A DNA stretch of 64,000 bases from Mesorhizobium sp. (GTDB lineage: Bacteria > Pseudomonadota > Alphaproteobacteria > Rhizobiales > Rhizobiaceae): the NCBI RefSeq assembly GCF_004962245.1, contig NZ_SUHQ01000004.1, forward strand, positions 1-64,000. Reading direction: 5' to 3'. The translations under genes were made by a program, and so were the position numbers. Shown here one piece after another: positions 32,888-41,359 of this stretch; positions within the stretch are counted from its first letter, which is position 1, and the number at the start of each line of letters is the position of its first letter. The notes below the pieces were generated by a model. That model made no database searches, was not told the DNA's origin, and saw only the letters and a program-made list of their open reading frames with translations.

Positions 32888-32960
32888 GTTTCGATACTGC
32901 GCGTTTCGATACGGCGCGCTGGCTGTTGGTTCTGAGATAGACTAGGACCGGATATCGAAA
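32888..32960. repeat. TTTCGATA boxes: two tandem 15-base copies and one inverted copy
   Basis: GTTTCGATACTGCGC (32888-32902) is followed directly by GTTTCGATACGGCGC (32903-32917), one mismatch. A third box in inverted form, TATCGAAA, lies at 32953-32960. They fill the 138-base gap between the small membrane protein gene and the HTH gene at 32991, so they are a plausible operator for that regulator or for the membrane protein. Confidence 0.5.
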
Positions 32961-32990
32961 GGTGAGAGTGACAAGTGTGACGGGATTCCG

Positions 32991-34211
32991 ATGGACTCGC
33001 TGATTACCGCTGCGGCGCGCGCACTCGCGGCAGGTGATCCCCTCGGCGCTTTGAAACGGGTCGCCCTGCGTGACGATGCGCCCGCGCTGGCGTTGCGCGG
33101 CATCGCGATGGCGCAGCTCGGCGATCTCGTTCGAGCAAAAGCTCTCCTCAAAAGTGCCGCGCGGGCCTTCGGTCCGAAAGAGGCTGTGGCCCGCGCGAGG
33201 TGCGTCGTCGCCGAAGCCGAGATCGCGCTCGTTTCGCGCGACCTGGGTTGGCCGACGAAGGCTCTCGACGCTGCGCGGGCGACGCTTGAAAAGCACGGCG
33301 ACCGCATAAATGCCGCGCATGCGCGCAATCTCGAGGTCCGGCGCCTGCTCCTGGTCGGCCGCCTCGACGAGGCCGAGCGCACGCTTGCCGGGTTCGACCC
33401 CGCACCGCTCCCGCCCGCGTCGAGAGTCGCCCACGAACTGGCGGTCGCGGGAGTAGCGATGCGCCGCCTCCAGACGAAAGCGGCGCGCGCTGCGCTCGAT
33501 CGGGCCGAGCACGCCGCGGGTCACGCCGATATCCCCGCGCTGACAGCCGAGGTTGAAAGCGCATCCCTTGTGATGAACACGCCCGCGGCGCGCCTGATCG
33601 CGCGTGGCGAGGAGCGCCCACTTCTGCTCGAGGAGATAGAAGCACTATTGGCCTCAGGGACGCTCATCGTGGATGCGTGCCGCAATGTCGTGCGGGTCGC
33701 GGGCACGGTCGTCTCGCTCGCGACGCGCCCGGTCTTGTTCGCGCTTGCCCGCGCGCTGGGCGAAGCCTGGCCCGCGGACGTGCCGAGGAGCACGCTCGTC
33801 GCCCGCGCCTTCGGCGGCAAGCACGCCGATGAATCGCATCGCGCCCGGTTGCGGGTCGAAGTCGGTCGGCTTCGCATGGAGCTGCGGTCGCTGGCGGATG
33901 TGAGCGCGACCAAGCGAGGCTTTGCGCTTAAGCCGCGCTGCGCACACGATCTCGCGGTGCTGGCGCCGCCCGTCGACGAGCGGCATGCCGCGGTGCTCGC
34001 CTTCCTCGCCGACGGCGAGTCGTGGTCGAGCTCGGCCCTGGCGATTGCGCTTGGAGCCAGCCCGCGCACCGTACAGCGGGCACTTGAGCAGCTTGCCGCA
34101 GCAGGCAAGGTGCAGTTTTATGGTCGCGGGCGAGCGCGTCGTTGGATGACCCCGCCCGTGCTGGGATTCCCGACAATCTTGTTACTCCCAGGTCCGCTGT
34201 CGGGTGACTAG
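32991..34211 (+). CDS. HTH-containing protein with an N-terminal repeat region, putative regulator
   Basis: 406 residues. Residues about 1-190 are Ala/Arg-rich helices that look like TPR-type repeats (LALRGIAMAQLGDLVRAKAL; ARALLEKHGD-like units). About 220-315 resembles a winged-helix segment of the OmpR-C type (TRPVLFALARALGEAW, STLVARAFGG, RLRVEVGRLRMELR). About 335-390 holds a second HTH (LAIALGASPRTVQRALEQLAAAGKV, GRARRW). Probably a transcription factor; the next gene (beta-propeller, 9 bases on) is co-transcribed. Higher Arg/Ala content than its neighbours, but no clear sign of transfer. Confidence 0.75.
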   Translation: MDSLITAAARALAAGDPLGALKRVALRDDAPALALRGIAMAQLGDLVRAKALLKSAARAFGPKEAVARARCVVAEAEIALVSRDLGWPTKALDAARATLEKHGDRINAAHARNLEVRRLLLVGRLDEAERTLAGFDPAPLPPASRVAHELAVAGVAMRRLQTKAARAALDRAEHAAGHADIPALTAEVESASLVMNTPAARLIARGEERPLLLEEIEALLASGTLIVDACRNVVRVAGTVVSLATRPVLFALARALGEAWPADVPRSTLVARAFGGKHADESHRARLRVEVGRLRMELRSLADVSATKRGFALKPRCAHDLAVLAPPVDERHAAVLAFLADGESWSSSALAIALGASPRTVQRALEQLAAAGKVQFYGRGRARRWMTPPVLGFPTILLLPGPLSGD

Positions 34212-34220
34212 GATGGACGT

Positions 34221-34889
34221 ATGAAAAAATCTGCTGCCGAAATCCTCCGCGAATATGGACCTTTTCCGGGCGCTAGCCAGGTGCACGGAGTTACGTTCGA
34301 CGGCGAGCACGTGTGGTTCGCGTCCGGAGACAGACTGAACGCCGTAGATCCTGTAAGCGGGAAGACGGTGCGCTCGATCGATGTCGCCGCGCACGCAGGA
34401 ACAGCCTTCGACGGCCAGCACCTTTATCAAATCGCCGAAGATCGCATCCAGAAGATCGATCCGAAGACCGGCCGAGTGCTGGCCACGATCCCAGCACCCG
34501 GTGGCGGCGGCGATTCGGGGCTCGCGTGGGCCGAAGGGGCGCTCTGGGTAGGGGAGTATCGCGGCCGGAAGATCCGTCAGGTCGACCCCGAAACAGGGGC
34601 AGTTCTTCGCACCATCGAGTGCAACCGCGTCGTCACCGGGGTCACCTGGATCGACGGCGAGCTCTGGCACGGCACCTGGGAAGGTGACGAGAGTGATGTG
34701 AGGCGGATAGATCCTGAAACGGGAAAGGTCCTGGAGACGCTCGAGATGCCGCCTGGAACAGGCGTGTCGGGTCTCGAGTCCGATGGCGGCGATCAGTTCT
34801 TCTGCGGCGGTGGAAACAGTGGCAAGGTGAGAGCCGTCCGCCGGCCCAGGCGAGGTTCCGAAGCCCCCGTCGATCCCACGAGCAAATAA
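34221..34889 (+). CDS. beta-propeller protein, glutaminyl cyclase-like/PQQ-repeat fold
   Basis: 222 residues, no signal peptide. At least four repeats of the form D-P-x-(S/T)-G-K/R/A-x-L-x-x-I (DPVSGKTVRSID, DPKTGRVLATI, DPETGAVLRTIE, DPETGKVLETLE), each about 40-45 residues, with W-x-G/D-x-W-strand starts. This is the fold of plant-type glutamine cyclotransferase and YncE-like proteins; catalytic activity cannot be claimed. Follows the HTH gene by 9 bases and may be its effector-linked partner (inference). Confidence 0.75.
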   Translation: MKKSAAEILREYGPFPGASQVHGVTFDGEHVWFASGDRLNAVDPVSGKTVRSIDVAAHAGTAFDGQHLYQIAEDRIQKIDPKTGRVLATIPAPGGGGDSGLAWAEGALWVGEYRGRKIRQVDPETGAVLRTIECNRVVTGVTWIDGELWHGTWEGDESDVRRIDPETGKVLETLEMPPGTGVSGLESDGGDQFFCGGGNSGKVRAVRRPRRGSEAPVDPTSK

Positions 34890-35259
34890 CCGAAGCGGCC
34901 CTCGCGGGCTCCCGCCCGACGAACCGTCCGCTTGGACCCAGCAGATCAGGGTGGCCATCGACGTGGCGGAATGGATCGCTTGAGCCCTTGCCCCAGCCGA
35001 TCGCCTGTCACTTCGCCTTCGCTTTTCATGGCGGTGGCCCAGATAGCGCCGTTTCGCGGCCGCCCTTCCGGTCGCGGAAATCAAAACAGTATACATTATA
35101 GACTTAAAATATCTTGCCAGGCGATCCAGCCTATGCTCCACTTGTGTCGGGAACATAGCTGGCAGGTCGAATTTCACCGCCATTCGGCTGCATTCAAACG
35201 GGGTGACCGCGAGAACACAGTCACAACGATATACGAAATCTTCGCATGGGAAGGCGTGG
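34890..35259. other. intergenic region upstream of the GntR/LLM/TRAP operon
   Basis: 370 bases without a convincing gene. An AT-rich island at 35080-35112 contains GTATAC (35089-35094) and TATAGAC close by, within ACAGTATACATTATAGAC (35087-35104). The GTATAC core resembles operators of FCD-type GntR proteins and may also carry promoter elements for the GntR gene that starts at 35260. The rest is unremarkable. Confidence 0.4.
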
Positions 35260-35976
35260 ATGACGGAACCGATCGAGTTCAAACGGATTGGCGAGGGCAA
35301 CCTGCGTGCCCAAGTCTATCAGCAGGTCCGCCTCACCATACAGCGCGGCGAACTGGCGCCTGGCCAGAAGCTCGTCGATGTCGATATCGCCGCCCAGCTT
35401 GGCATTTCCAGAATGCCTGTCCGCGACGCGTTGATGCAACTGGTGCATGAAGGCTATCTCGTCGGTACGACGCGGGGCTTCACACTGCCCACGCTGACCG
35501 CGACGGATATCTCCAACATCTTCGAAGTCCGCCGCCTGCTCGAACCGCGGGCCGCCGCGCATGCCGCACGCACGCTTGACGCCGCTGGCCTCAAGACGCT
35601 GGAGGCCGCGCGTCAGGAGGCAGAAGCCGCAGCCGCCACCGGCGATGCCGACCTCTTTTTCCAGGCCAATTCGGCATTCAGGAATTGTTGGCTCGGCGCT
35701 GTCGAGAACGACCGCCTTTCACAAACGATTGCCCGGTTCGCCGATCACGTGCTCGTCGTCCGGTTGAAGACGCTGTCGCACCAGCCGACGCAGGCCGTCA
35801 TCGTGGCCGGCATGCGCGCCCTCTACGAGGCGTTCGTCAAGCGCGACGCCGTCGCGGCCTACGACCGGATGACCCACTTCATTCAGAACGCCGAGGAGCG
35901 TTTCATGAAGCTGAGCCCACCGTCGCAACAGGCCAACGATGAAGCTGTGAGCATCCGGCGGCAGGGGAAATCATGA
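35260..35976 (+). CDS. GntR-family regulator, FCD type
   Basis: 238 residues. Winged helix about 10-80 (RAQVYQQVRLTIQRGELAPGQKL, IAAQLGISRMPVRDALMQLVHEGYL), FCD domain about 90-215 (NIFEVRRLLEPRAAAHAA). Unlike the other regulators in the window it is the first gene of the operon that it presumably controls; its stop overlaps the LLM monooxygenase ATG by 4 bases. ATG at 35260 has GGGAAGG 6 bases upstream; the open extension to 35203 lacks one. Confidence 0.88.
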   Translation: MTEPIEFKRIGEGNLRAQVYQQVRLTIQRGELAPGQKLVDVDIAAQLGISRMPVRDALMQLVHEGYLVGTTRGFTLPTLTATDISNIFEVRRLLEPRAAAHAARTLDAAGLKTLEAARQEAEAAAATGDADLFFQANSAFRNCWLGAVENDRLSQTIARFADHVLVVRLKTLSHQPTQAVIVAGMRALYEAFVKRDAVAAYDRMTHFIQNAEERFMKLSPPSQQANDEAVSIRRQGKS

Positions 35977-37070
35977 TCAGAAAGCAGCATCCGCTGAAAG
36001 GTCCGAACAGGTTCAAGCTCGGCGTCTTCTCGATGAATGCCGATGGCGGCCTGGCAATGACCACCGTTCCCGAGCGCTGGCGCGCCCGCTGGGAAGACAA
36101 CCTCAACTCTGCCTGCATCGCCGATCGCGCCGGCCTGGAGTTTCTGCTGCCGATCGCGCGCTGGCGTGGTTTCGGCGGTTTGACGCATGTGCGCGAGTGG
36201 TCGTTCGAGACTTTCACCTGGGCGGCGGGTCTTGCCGTCGCCACGCAGAACATCGGTCTGTTCATGACGGTGCACGTGCCGCTGGTTCATCCACTGCAGG
36301 CTGCAAAGGCGCTGGCGACGGTCGACCACATCTCCAACGGGCGTGCCGGCTTGAACATTGTCTGCGGCTGGAACCCGGACGAGTTCGCCATGTTCGGTCA
36401 GACGGTCGGCGATCGGACCTACGACCAGGCCGAAGAATGGATCGATATCATCGAGCGTGCCTACCAATCCAGGGAGCCGTTCGATTTTGGCGGCGAGTTC
36501 TATGATCTGAAGGGGGTCGTCAGCCGCCCGCCAAGCCTGCAGGCGCCGCGCCCGGTGACCATGAACGCCGCTTTCGGCGCGCCGGGGCGCAACTATGCGG
36601 CGCGCCACTGCGACTACCTGTTCTCGACTTTTTCCGAAATTGCCGATGGCCGCGCGCATGTGGTCGACATCACCAACCGCGCCGCTGAAGTCGGACGCGA
36701 AGTCGGCGTCTACACTGTCTGCCACGTCGTCTGCCGGGAAACCCAGCAGGAAGCCGAGGACTACTACCGGCACTATGCGCTTGAATGCGCGGACGAGGGC
36801 GCCGTCGACGAGCATATGCGCAAGAAGAAGGAGTTTGCCAATTCGCATGACGCGAAAGCCTTCACCGAATACCGGCAAAGGTTCGCCGGCGGTGCTGGAA
36901 CGTTCCCGCTCATCGGCACGCCGGAAAAGATCGTCGACGACCTCACGAAGATCATGGACCAGGGGTATTCTGGCGCTGCCCTCACATTCGTCAACTACAC
37001 CTACGAATTACCCTTCTTCTGTGATCGCGTGCTGCCGCTGATGCGCCAGGCCGGGCTTCGAATAAATTGA
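35973..37070 (+). CDS. luciferase-like monooxygenase, RutA/DszA-like group
   Basis: 365 residues. FMNH2-dependent monooxygenase of the cytoplasm. Seen: FKLGVFSMNADGG at the start, RWRGFGGLTHVREWSFETFTWAAGLA (compare KLRGFGG...ESFTLMAGLAA in RutA), LATVDHISNGRAGLNIVCGWNPDEFAMFG and SRPPSLQAPRPVTMNAAFGAPG. The flavin reductase gene follows on TGATG, so the two form a two-component system. Pyrimidine, amide or sulfur heterocycle substrates are all known in this group; the one here is unknown. Confidence 0.9.
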   Translation: MIRKQHPLKGPNRFKLGVFSMNADGGLAMTTVPERWRARWEDNLNSACIADRAGLEFLLPIARWRGFGGLTHVREWSFETFTWAAGLAVATQNIGLFMTVHVPLVHPLQAAKALATVDHISNGRAGLNIVCGWNPDEFAMFGQTVGDRTYDQAEEWIDIIERAYQSREPFDFGGEFYDLKGVVSRPPSLQAPRPVTMNAAFGAPGRNYAARHCDYLFSTFSEIADGRAHVVDITNRAAEVGREVGVYTVCHVVCRETQQEAEDYYRHYALECADEGAVDEHMRKKKEFANSHDAKAFTEYRQRFAGGAGTFPLIGTPEKIVDDLTKIMDQGYSGAALTFVNYTYELPFFCDRVLPLMRQAGLRIN

Positions 37071-37615
37071 TGCCGGCGGCTGCCAGTCCGACGACTTGGG
37101 TGCAGGGGCACGACGCCATCAATCCGCGCGCCTTCAAGCAGGCGATGCGGGCCGTGGCGGGGTCGGTCGCCATCCTCGCGTCGGAGCACGGCGAGATGGG
37201 CTTTTGCGGCATCACGGCGACGGCCGTCTGCTCGTTCAGCGCCGAGCCGCCTTCGCTTCTGGCCTGCGTCAACCGCAGCAGCACCTTCGGCTTGGCCATT
37301 CGCGAAGGCTTGCCCTTTTCCGTCAATCTTCCTGCCGGCGACCAGGAGAATGTTGCGCGTGCCTTTGGCGGCATGACCAAAGCCAAGGGCGTCGCGCGGT
37401 TCTCGTCCGGATCATGGGTGCGCGGCGAGACCGGCGCGCCCTTGCTTGTCGGCGCGCGGGCAACGTTCGAATGCCGGGTGGCCGAAATCATCGCGCGGGC
37501 ATCGCACATGATCGTGATCGGCATCGTCTCGGGGGTCGCGCTGGATCGCGCTGACCGATCGCCGGTCTTCTACGCGCATGGGCGGTTCCTGACAGTGGGA
37601 GATGATGCCAACTAA
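37070..37615 (+). CDS. flavin reductase of a two-component monooxygenase
   Basis: 181 residues, RutF/HpaC/NtaB family. Reduces FMN with NAD(P)H and passes it to the monooxygenase encoded just upstream. Seen: FKQAMRAVAGSVAILAS, GFCGITATAVCSFSAEPPSLLACVNRSS, and PVFYAHGRFLTV at the end. Start ATG overlaps the previous stop (TGATG); the TTG one codon earlier is part of the previous coding end. Confidence 0.92.
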   Translation: MPAAASPTTWVQGHDAINPRAFKQAMRAVAGSVAILASEHGEMGFCGITATAVCSFSAEPPSLLACVNRSSTFGLAIREGLPFSVNLPAGDQENVARAFGGMTKAKGVARFSSGSWVRGETGAPLLVGARATFECRVAEIIARASHMIVIGIVSGVALDRADRSPVFYAHGRFLTVGDDAN

Positions 37616-37714
37616 AACTGCCGTTCACATAGCGGCGCAGCGGCGCAATTTCAGATCGGGCCGATCCATAGGCCCTAACCCTAGGCGAAGTGATCTATCA
37701 GAGGGAGTACGGCA

Positions 37715-38692
37715 ATGCGCATTTGGAAATCCCTTGTTCTGGCTGCACTCATGTCGGGTTTAGCGGGTATCGCCACGGCCGAGGAGGTTGTCCTCAACGC
37801 CGTGCATTTTACACCGACGCAGAACGGCTACGCACAGAGTTTCCTGAAGTTCGTTCAGAAGGTGAACGAAAAAGGCAAGGGCGTTGTTCAGATCAATGTG
37901 CGCGGCGGGCCGGAGGTCATTCCGCCGATTCAGCAGGGCGCGGCACTCAAGAGCGGCCTGATCGACCTGATCGACACACCGGCAGGTCAGTTCCTGGAGC
38001 TCGTTCCGGAAGGCGAGGTTTTCTCCGCCTCGACGAAGACGCCTTGGGAGGTTCGCGAGAATGGCGGCTGGGATTTCATCAGCGGAATTTTCGACAAGAA
38101 GGCCAACGCCCATCTGCTGGCGCATGTCGACGCGGGCTCGGGCTTCAACATCTTCACCGTCGACGAACCCAAGCTCGATGATGAAGGCAGCATCGAATGG
38201 AGCAGTCTGAAGATCCGCTCGTCGCCGCTCTACCGCGACTTCCTCGAAGCCCTGGGCGCAACCGTGATCGTGCAGGCGCCGGGAGACGTCTACACCTCGC
38301 TCGAGCGCGGCGTCGTCAATGCCAACGCCTATACCGTATTCGGCTATGCGTCCTTCGGCTGGGACAAGTTCACCAAATACCGCGTCGACCCGCAGTTCTT
38401 CAAAACCGATGTGCTGGTCTCGATCAACAAGGCGAAATGGGACACGCTGTCGCCCGAGGCGCAGAAGCTGCTTGCCGACACGGCCGTCGAATACGAGCGC
38501 GCGAGCTATGACGCCAACCTTGCCGAGTCCGAAAAGCAGGCACAGGCAATGATTGACGGCGGGCAGAAGGTGATCAGCTTGATCGGCGCCGGCCGCGACA
38601 AGTTCCTGGCGGCTGCCGCGCAGGCGAGCTGGGCCAGAATGACCAAACGCGATCCCGCCAACATCGAACAGCTGAAGAAATTCTTTCAGTAA
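37715..38692 (+). CDS. TRAP transporter solute-binding protein, DctP type
   Basis: 325 residues. Signal peptide 1-22 (ending GIATA). Seen: FTPTQNGYAQSFLKFVQKVNEKGKGVVQINVRGGPEV (first lobe), LKIRSSPLYRDFLEALGATVIVQAPGDVYTSLERGVVNA (the hinge region with the conserved Arg that binds a carboxylate). So the ligand is likely an organic acid. GAGGGAG lies 8 bases upstream. A GC hairpin follows the stop, before DctQ. Confidence 0.92.
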   Translation: MRIWKSLVLAALMSGLAGIATAEEVVLNAVHFTPTQNGYAQSFLKFVQKVNEKGKGVVQINVRGGPEVIPPIQQGAALKSGLIDLIDTPAGQFLELVPEGEVFSASTKTPWEVRENGGWDFISGIFDKKANAHLLAHVDAGSGFNIFTVDEPKLDDEGSIEWSSLKIRSSPLYRDFLEALGATVIVQAPGDVYTSLERGVVNANAYTVFGYASFGWDKFTKYRVDPQFFKTDVLVSINKAKWDTLSPEAQKLLADTAVEYERASYDANLAESEKQAQAMIDGGQKVISLIGAGRDKFLAAAAQASWARMTKRDPANIEQLKKFFQ

Positions 38693-38699
38693 CCCGATG

Positions 38700-38721
38700 G
38701 GAGGGCGCTTCTGCGCGCTCC
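38700..38721 (+). promoter_or_regulatory. intercistronic hairpin after dctP-like gene
   Basis: Arms 38700-38708 and 38713-38721 pair over 9 positions with one mismatch, loop TTCT (a stable tetraloop). No T run follows. It lies between the binding-protein and DctQ genes, the same position as in the ABC operons of this window. Confidence 0.5.
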
Positions 38722-38750
38722 ATCAAAGACGGGCATGAGGGTCGTCGAGA

Positions 38751-39263
38751 ATGGACAACTTGTTTGCAGCGACTGCCAAGCTGAGCCTTGCGCTGGCTGC
38801 GGCGGCAAAGGTGGTGCTTGGCCTCATCATTGTCGCGGTGGTCGCCGATGTTTGCGTCCGCAATCTTGGCCTGAGACCGCTGGCCTGGGCGGTATCTGCG
38901 ACGGAATATGGTCTGCTCTACGCGGCATTTCTGCCGATGCCCTGGCTGGTCCACAGCAAGGGCCATGTCTTCGTCGAGTTCCTGCGCAAGACGCTGCCGG
39001 TGCGGGCTCGGGCGGTCCTTGAAAAGCTGGTCTATCTCGCCTGCATTGGCGTCTGCCTTTACCTTGGCAGCGTCGCGCTCGCCTCCCTGATAAGCGCCGT
39101 GTCGGGCGGCGAATACGAGACGCGCAGCTTCGACATGCCGAAATGGCTGGTCTTTCTGCCCATCGCGCTCGCCTTCTACCTCTCGGCGCTGGAATGGCTC
39201 AGATACCTGTTCGGCCATGACACGCTGTACACGCTCGATCCTCTGGAAATGGAAGGGCTCTGA
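38751..39263 (+). CDS. TRAP transporter small permease, DctQ type
   Basis: 170 residues, four transmembrane helices as usual (about 13-38, 50-68, 92-112, 132-150). Seen: VVADVCVRNLGLRPLAWAVSATEYGLLYAAFLPMPWLVHSKGHVFVEFL, where the helix 2 region with HxKGHVFVEF is typical of DctQ. Works with DctP and DctM; 3 bases before DctM. Confidence 0.9.
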   Translation: MDNLFAATAKLSLALAAAAKVVLGLIIVAVVADVCVRNLGLRPLAWAVSATEYGLLYAAFLPMPWLVHSKGHVFVEFLRKTLPVRARAVLEKLVYLACIGVCLYLGSVALASLISAVSGGEYETRSFDMPKWLVFLPIALAFYLSALEWLRYLFGHDTLYTLDPLEMEGL

Positions 39264-39266
39264 CCG

Positions 39267-40577
39267 ATGGCCTGGCTGTTTCCATTCGCCGTGCTTGTCG
39301 GCGCCATCCTTGTGTTGATGGGCCTTGGGTTGCCGGTCGCCTTCGCGTTCTTCGTCACCAATGTGATCGGGCTGTACCTGTTCTTCGGCGGTTCGATCGG
39401 CGTGACGCAGATGGTCGCCAACTTCTCCGACGCTGTCTCGACCTATGCGCTGGCCCCTCTGCCGATGTTTCTCGTCATGGGCAGCCTGTTCTTCCGCTCG
39501 GGCCTCGGCGAGAAAGTCATCTACGCGCTCGACCTGTGCATCGGCAACCTGCGGGGACGCCTCGCCTATGTCGTGCTCGCCGCCGGGACGATCTTTTCCG
39601 CCCTGTCAGGTTCGAGCCTCGCCAACACCGGCATGATGGGCTCGCTGATGGTGCCCGAGATGCTGAAGCGGGGCTACAAGCCGCACATGGCCTTCGGGCC
39701 GGTGCTTGGCGCCGGAAGCCTTGCCGTCATCATCCCGCCATCCTCGCTGGCGGTCTTGCTCGGCTCGCTGGCCCAGATCGACGTTGGCGCGCTGCTCATA
39801 GCAGGTGCTCTGCCTGGACTGCTTCTCGTTGTCATGTATGCGACCCTGATCTTCGCACAGACGAAGATCGACCCGGACGCTGCTCCGCACTATCCGGTGC
39901 CGGCCGTTCGTGCAGCCGAGAAGGTGAGGGCGGTTGCCGTCAACATCATTCCGATGAGCGTCATCGTGTTCATGGTGGTCGGCACGATCATCCTTGGAAT
40001 AGCAACACCGACGGAGTCGGCGGGGCTCGGATGTGCCGCCGTCGTCGCGTTGCTGTTCGCCTACCGAAGATTCAGCTGGTCAGTCGTCTGGAAGTCGCTG
40101 GACGATGCGATGAAGGTCACGGGTATGACCTTCCTCATCATCTCGGCTTCGACAACGTTCTCGCAGATATTCGCCTTCTCCGGCGCGTCGAGCGGCTTTA
40201 TCCAGTTCATCGTGGGCTACGATTTTGGACCGTACTCCATGCTGTTCCTGATGGTGCTCGTCATCCTGCTGCTCGGCATGTTCATGGATCAGGTCTCGAT
40301 GATGCTGATCACGCTGCCGATCTTCCTGCCGATCGCCCAGCAATTCGGGTACGATCCAGTATGGTTCGGGCTGATCCTGCTGCTCGCCTACGAGGTCGGC
40401 TTCACCACGCCGCCGTTTGGTCTGCTGCTGTTCATCATGATCGGTGTTGCGCCAAAAGGCACGTCGCTCAAAACGGTTGCCATGTCTGCGGCGCCCTACA
40501 TCGCGCTGACCCTCCTGCTGATCCTGCTGATTGTCCTCTTTCCGCAGATCGCCCTCTTCCTTCCGAACTTGATCTAG
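39267..40577 (+). CDS. TRAP transporter large permease, DctM type
   Basis: 436 residues, about 12 transmembrane helices, sodium-driven. Seen: PLPMFLVMGSLFFRSGLGEKVIYALD, ALSGSSLANTGMMGSLMVPEMLKRGYKP, IIPPSSLAVLLGSLAQIDVGALLIAG, TPTESAGLGC, and FMDQVSMMLITLPIFLPIAQQFG, all family landmarks. Complete with DctP and DctQ upstream, so the system should be functional. Confidence 0.93.
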   Translation: MAWLFPFAVLVGAILVLMGLGLPVAFAFFVTNVIGLYLFFGGSIGVTQMVANFSDAVSTYALAPLPMFLVMGSLFFRSGLGEKVIYALDLCIGNLRGRLAYVVLAAGTIFSALSGSSLANTGMMGSLMVPEMLKRGYKPHMAFGPVLGAGSLAVIIPPSSLAVLLGSLAQIDVGALLIAGALPGLLLVVMYATLIFAQTKIDPDAAPHYPVPAVRAAEKVRAVAVNIIPMSVIVFMVVGTIILGIATPTESAGLGCAAVVALLFAYRRFSWSVVWKSLDDAMKVTGMTFLIISASTTFSQIFAFSGASSGFIQFIVGYDFGPYSMLFLMVLVILLLGMFMDQVSMMLITLPIFLPIAQQFGYDPVWFGLILLLAYEVGFTTPPFGLLLFIMIGVAPKGTSLKTVAMSAAPYIALTLLLILLIVLFPQIALFLPNLI

Positions 40578-40597
40578 CCGAACCAGCGGGTGTCCAC

Positions 40598-41317
40598 ATG
40601 CGCTTTGCCTATCTCGCTTTCTTCCACGACGACCGCCAGCAAAACCTGGTCATCGCCGATGAAGACGTCGACGCTGTGCGGCGTGTGATCGCGACAACGC
40701 CAGGTCTTGCACTTGCAAACATCTACCTGCCCGAAGTGGCGACGGACATGTTCAACAAGGATGGCCCACCGCCGGTCTTTGGCTTCCAACTCTATTTCGA
40801 CGAGCTGGCGGACATGGAGGCGGCGCTCGCGCCCTCCGGCCATCTGCAGGCATTTGCCGCACCGGGTGTGCTGTCGAGCATCGCCGGTTCGAGACCGACC
40901 CAACAGGCAATGTGCGTGCGTCCGTTTCCCGTCGATGACGGTGGCGTGAAGACGTCTGGGCTCCCCTGCAGCTATCTTGTCCACTACCCCGGACCGGCCG
41001 AGGACATGAACACCTGGCTCTACCACTATGTGACGCATCATCCGCAATTGATGCGGGGGTTCCCCGGCATTCGCCACATCGAGGTTCTGTCGCGGCTGGA
41101 TTGGTGCGGCTCGCTGCCATGGCCGCGGGTCGACCATATGCAGCGCAACCGGGTCATGTTCGACAGTCCCGCGGCGTTGACGCACGCACTGCAATCGCCA
41201 GCGCGGCTGGAGATGCGCGCCGACTACAAGACCTTTCCGCCCTTTTCGGGCGGCAGCTTGCATTTCCCAATGTCGACGGAAGCCGTGCATCCCTTGCCGC
41301 AGGCCATCGCCAACTAG
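40598..41317 (+). CDS. EthD-like dimeric alpha/beta-barrel protein
   Basis: 239 residues. Appears to be two ferredoxin-like halves: about 1-110 (MRFAYLAFFHDD, VFGFQLYFDELADMEAAL) and about 125-235 (SYLVHYPGPAEDMNTWLYHYVTHHPQLMRGFPGIRHIEVLSRLDW, HMQRNRVMFDSPAALTHALQS). The second half has the HxP-x4-PGIRxxE pattern of EthD-like and related oxygenase or isomerase helpers. Function not known; in this operon it may act on the oxidised product of the monooxygenase. ATG at 40598 is used because upstream open frame belongs to DctM shadow. Confidence 0.75.
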   Translation: MRFAYLAFFHDDRQQNLVIADEDVDAVRRVIATTPGLALANIYLPEVATDMFNKDGPPPVFGFQLYFDELADMEAALAPSGHLQAFAAPGVLSSIAGSRPTQQAMCVRPFPVDDGGVKTSGLPCSYLVHYPGPAEDMNTWLYHYVTHHPQLMRGFPGIRHIEVLSRLDWCGSLPWPRVDHMQRNRVMFDSPAALTHALQSPARLEMRADYKTFPPFSGGSLHFPMSTEAVHPLPQAIAN

Positions 41318-41359
41318 CGGAACAGTTCTCGCCGACACTGAAGAATCCCTGGAGATTTC

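Noticed and set aside
34932..35450. 172-codon plus-strand open frame
   Set aside because: Overlaps the start of the GntR gene in another frame, no motif and no ribosome site.
37621..37714. Short repeats GCGGCGCA (two copies) and a GATCGG/CCGATC pair before the TRAP binding-protein gene
   Set aside because: Too short and GC-rich to separate from chance; the gap is internal to an operon.
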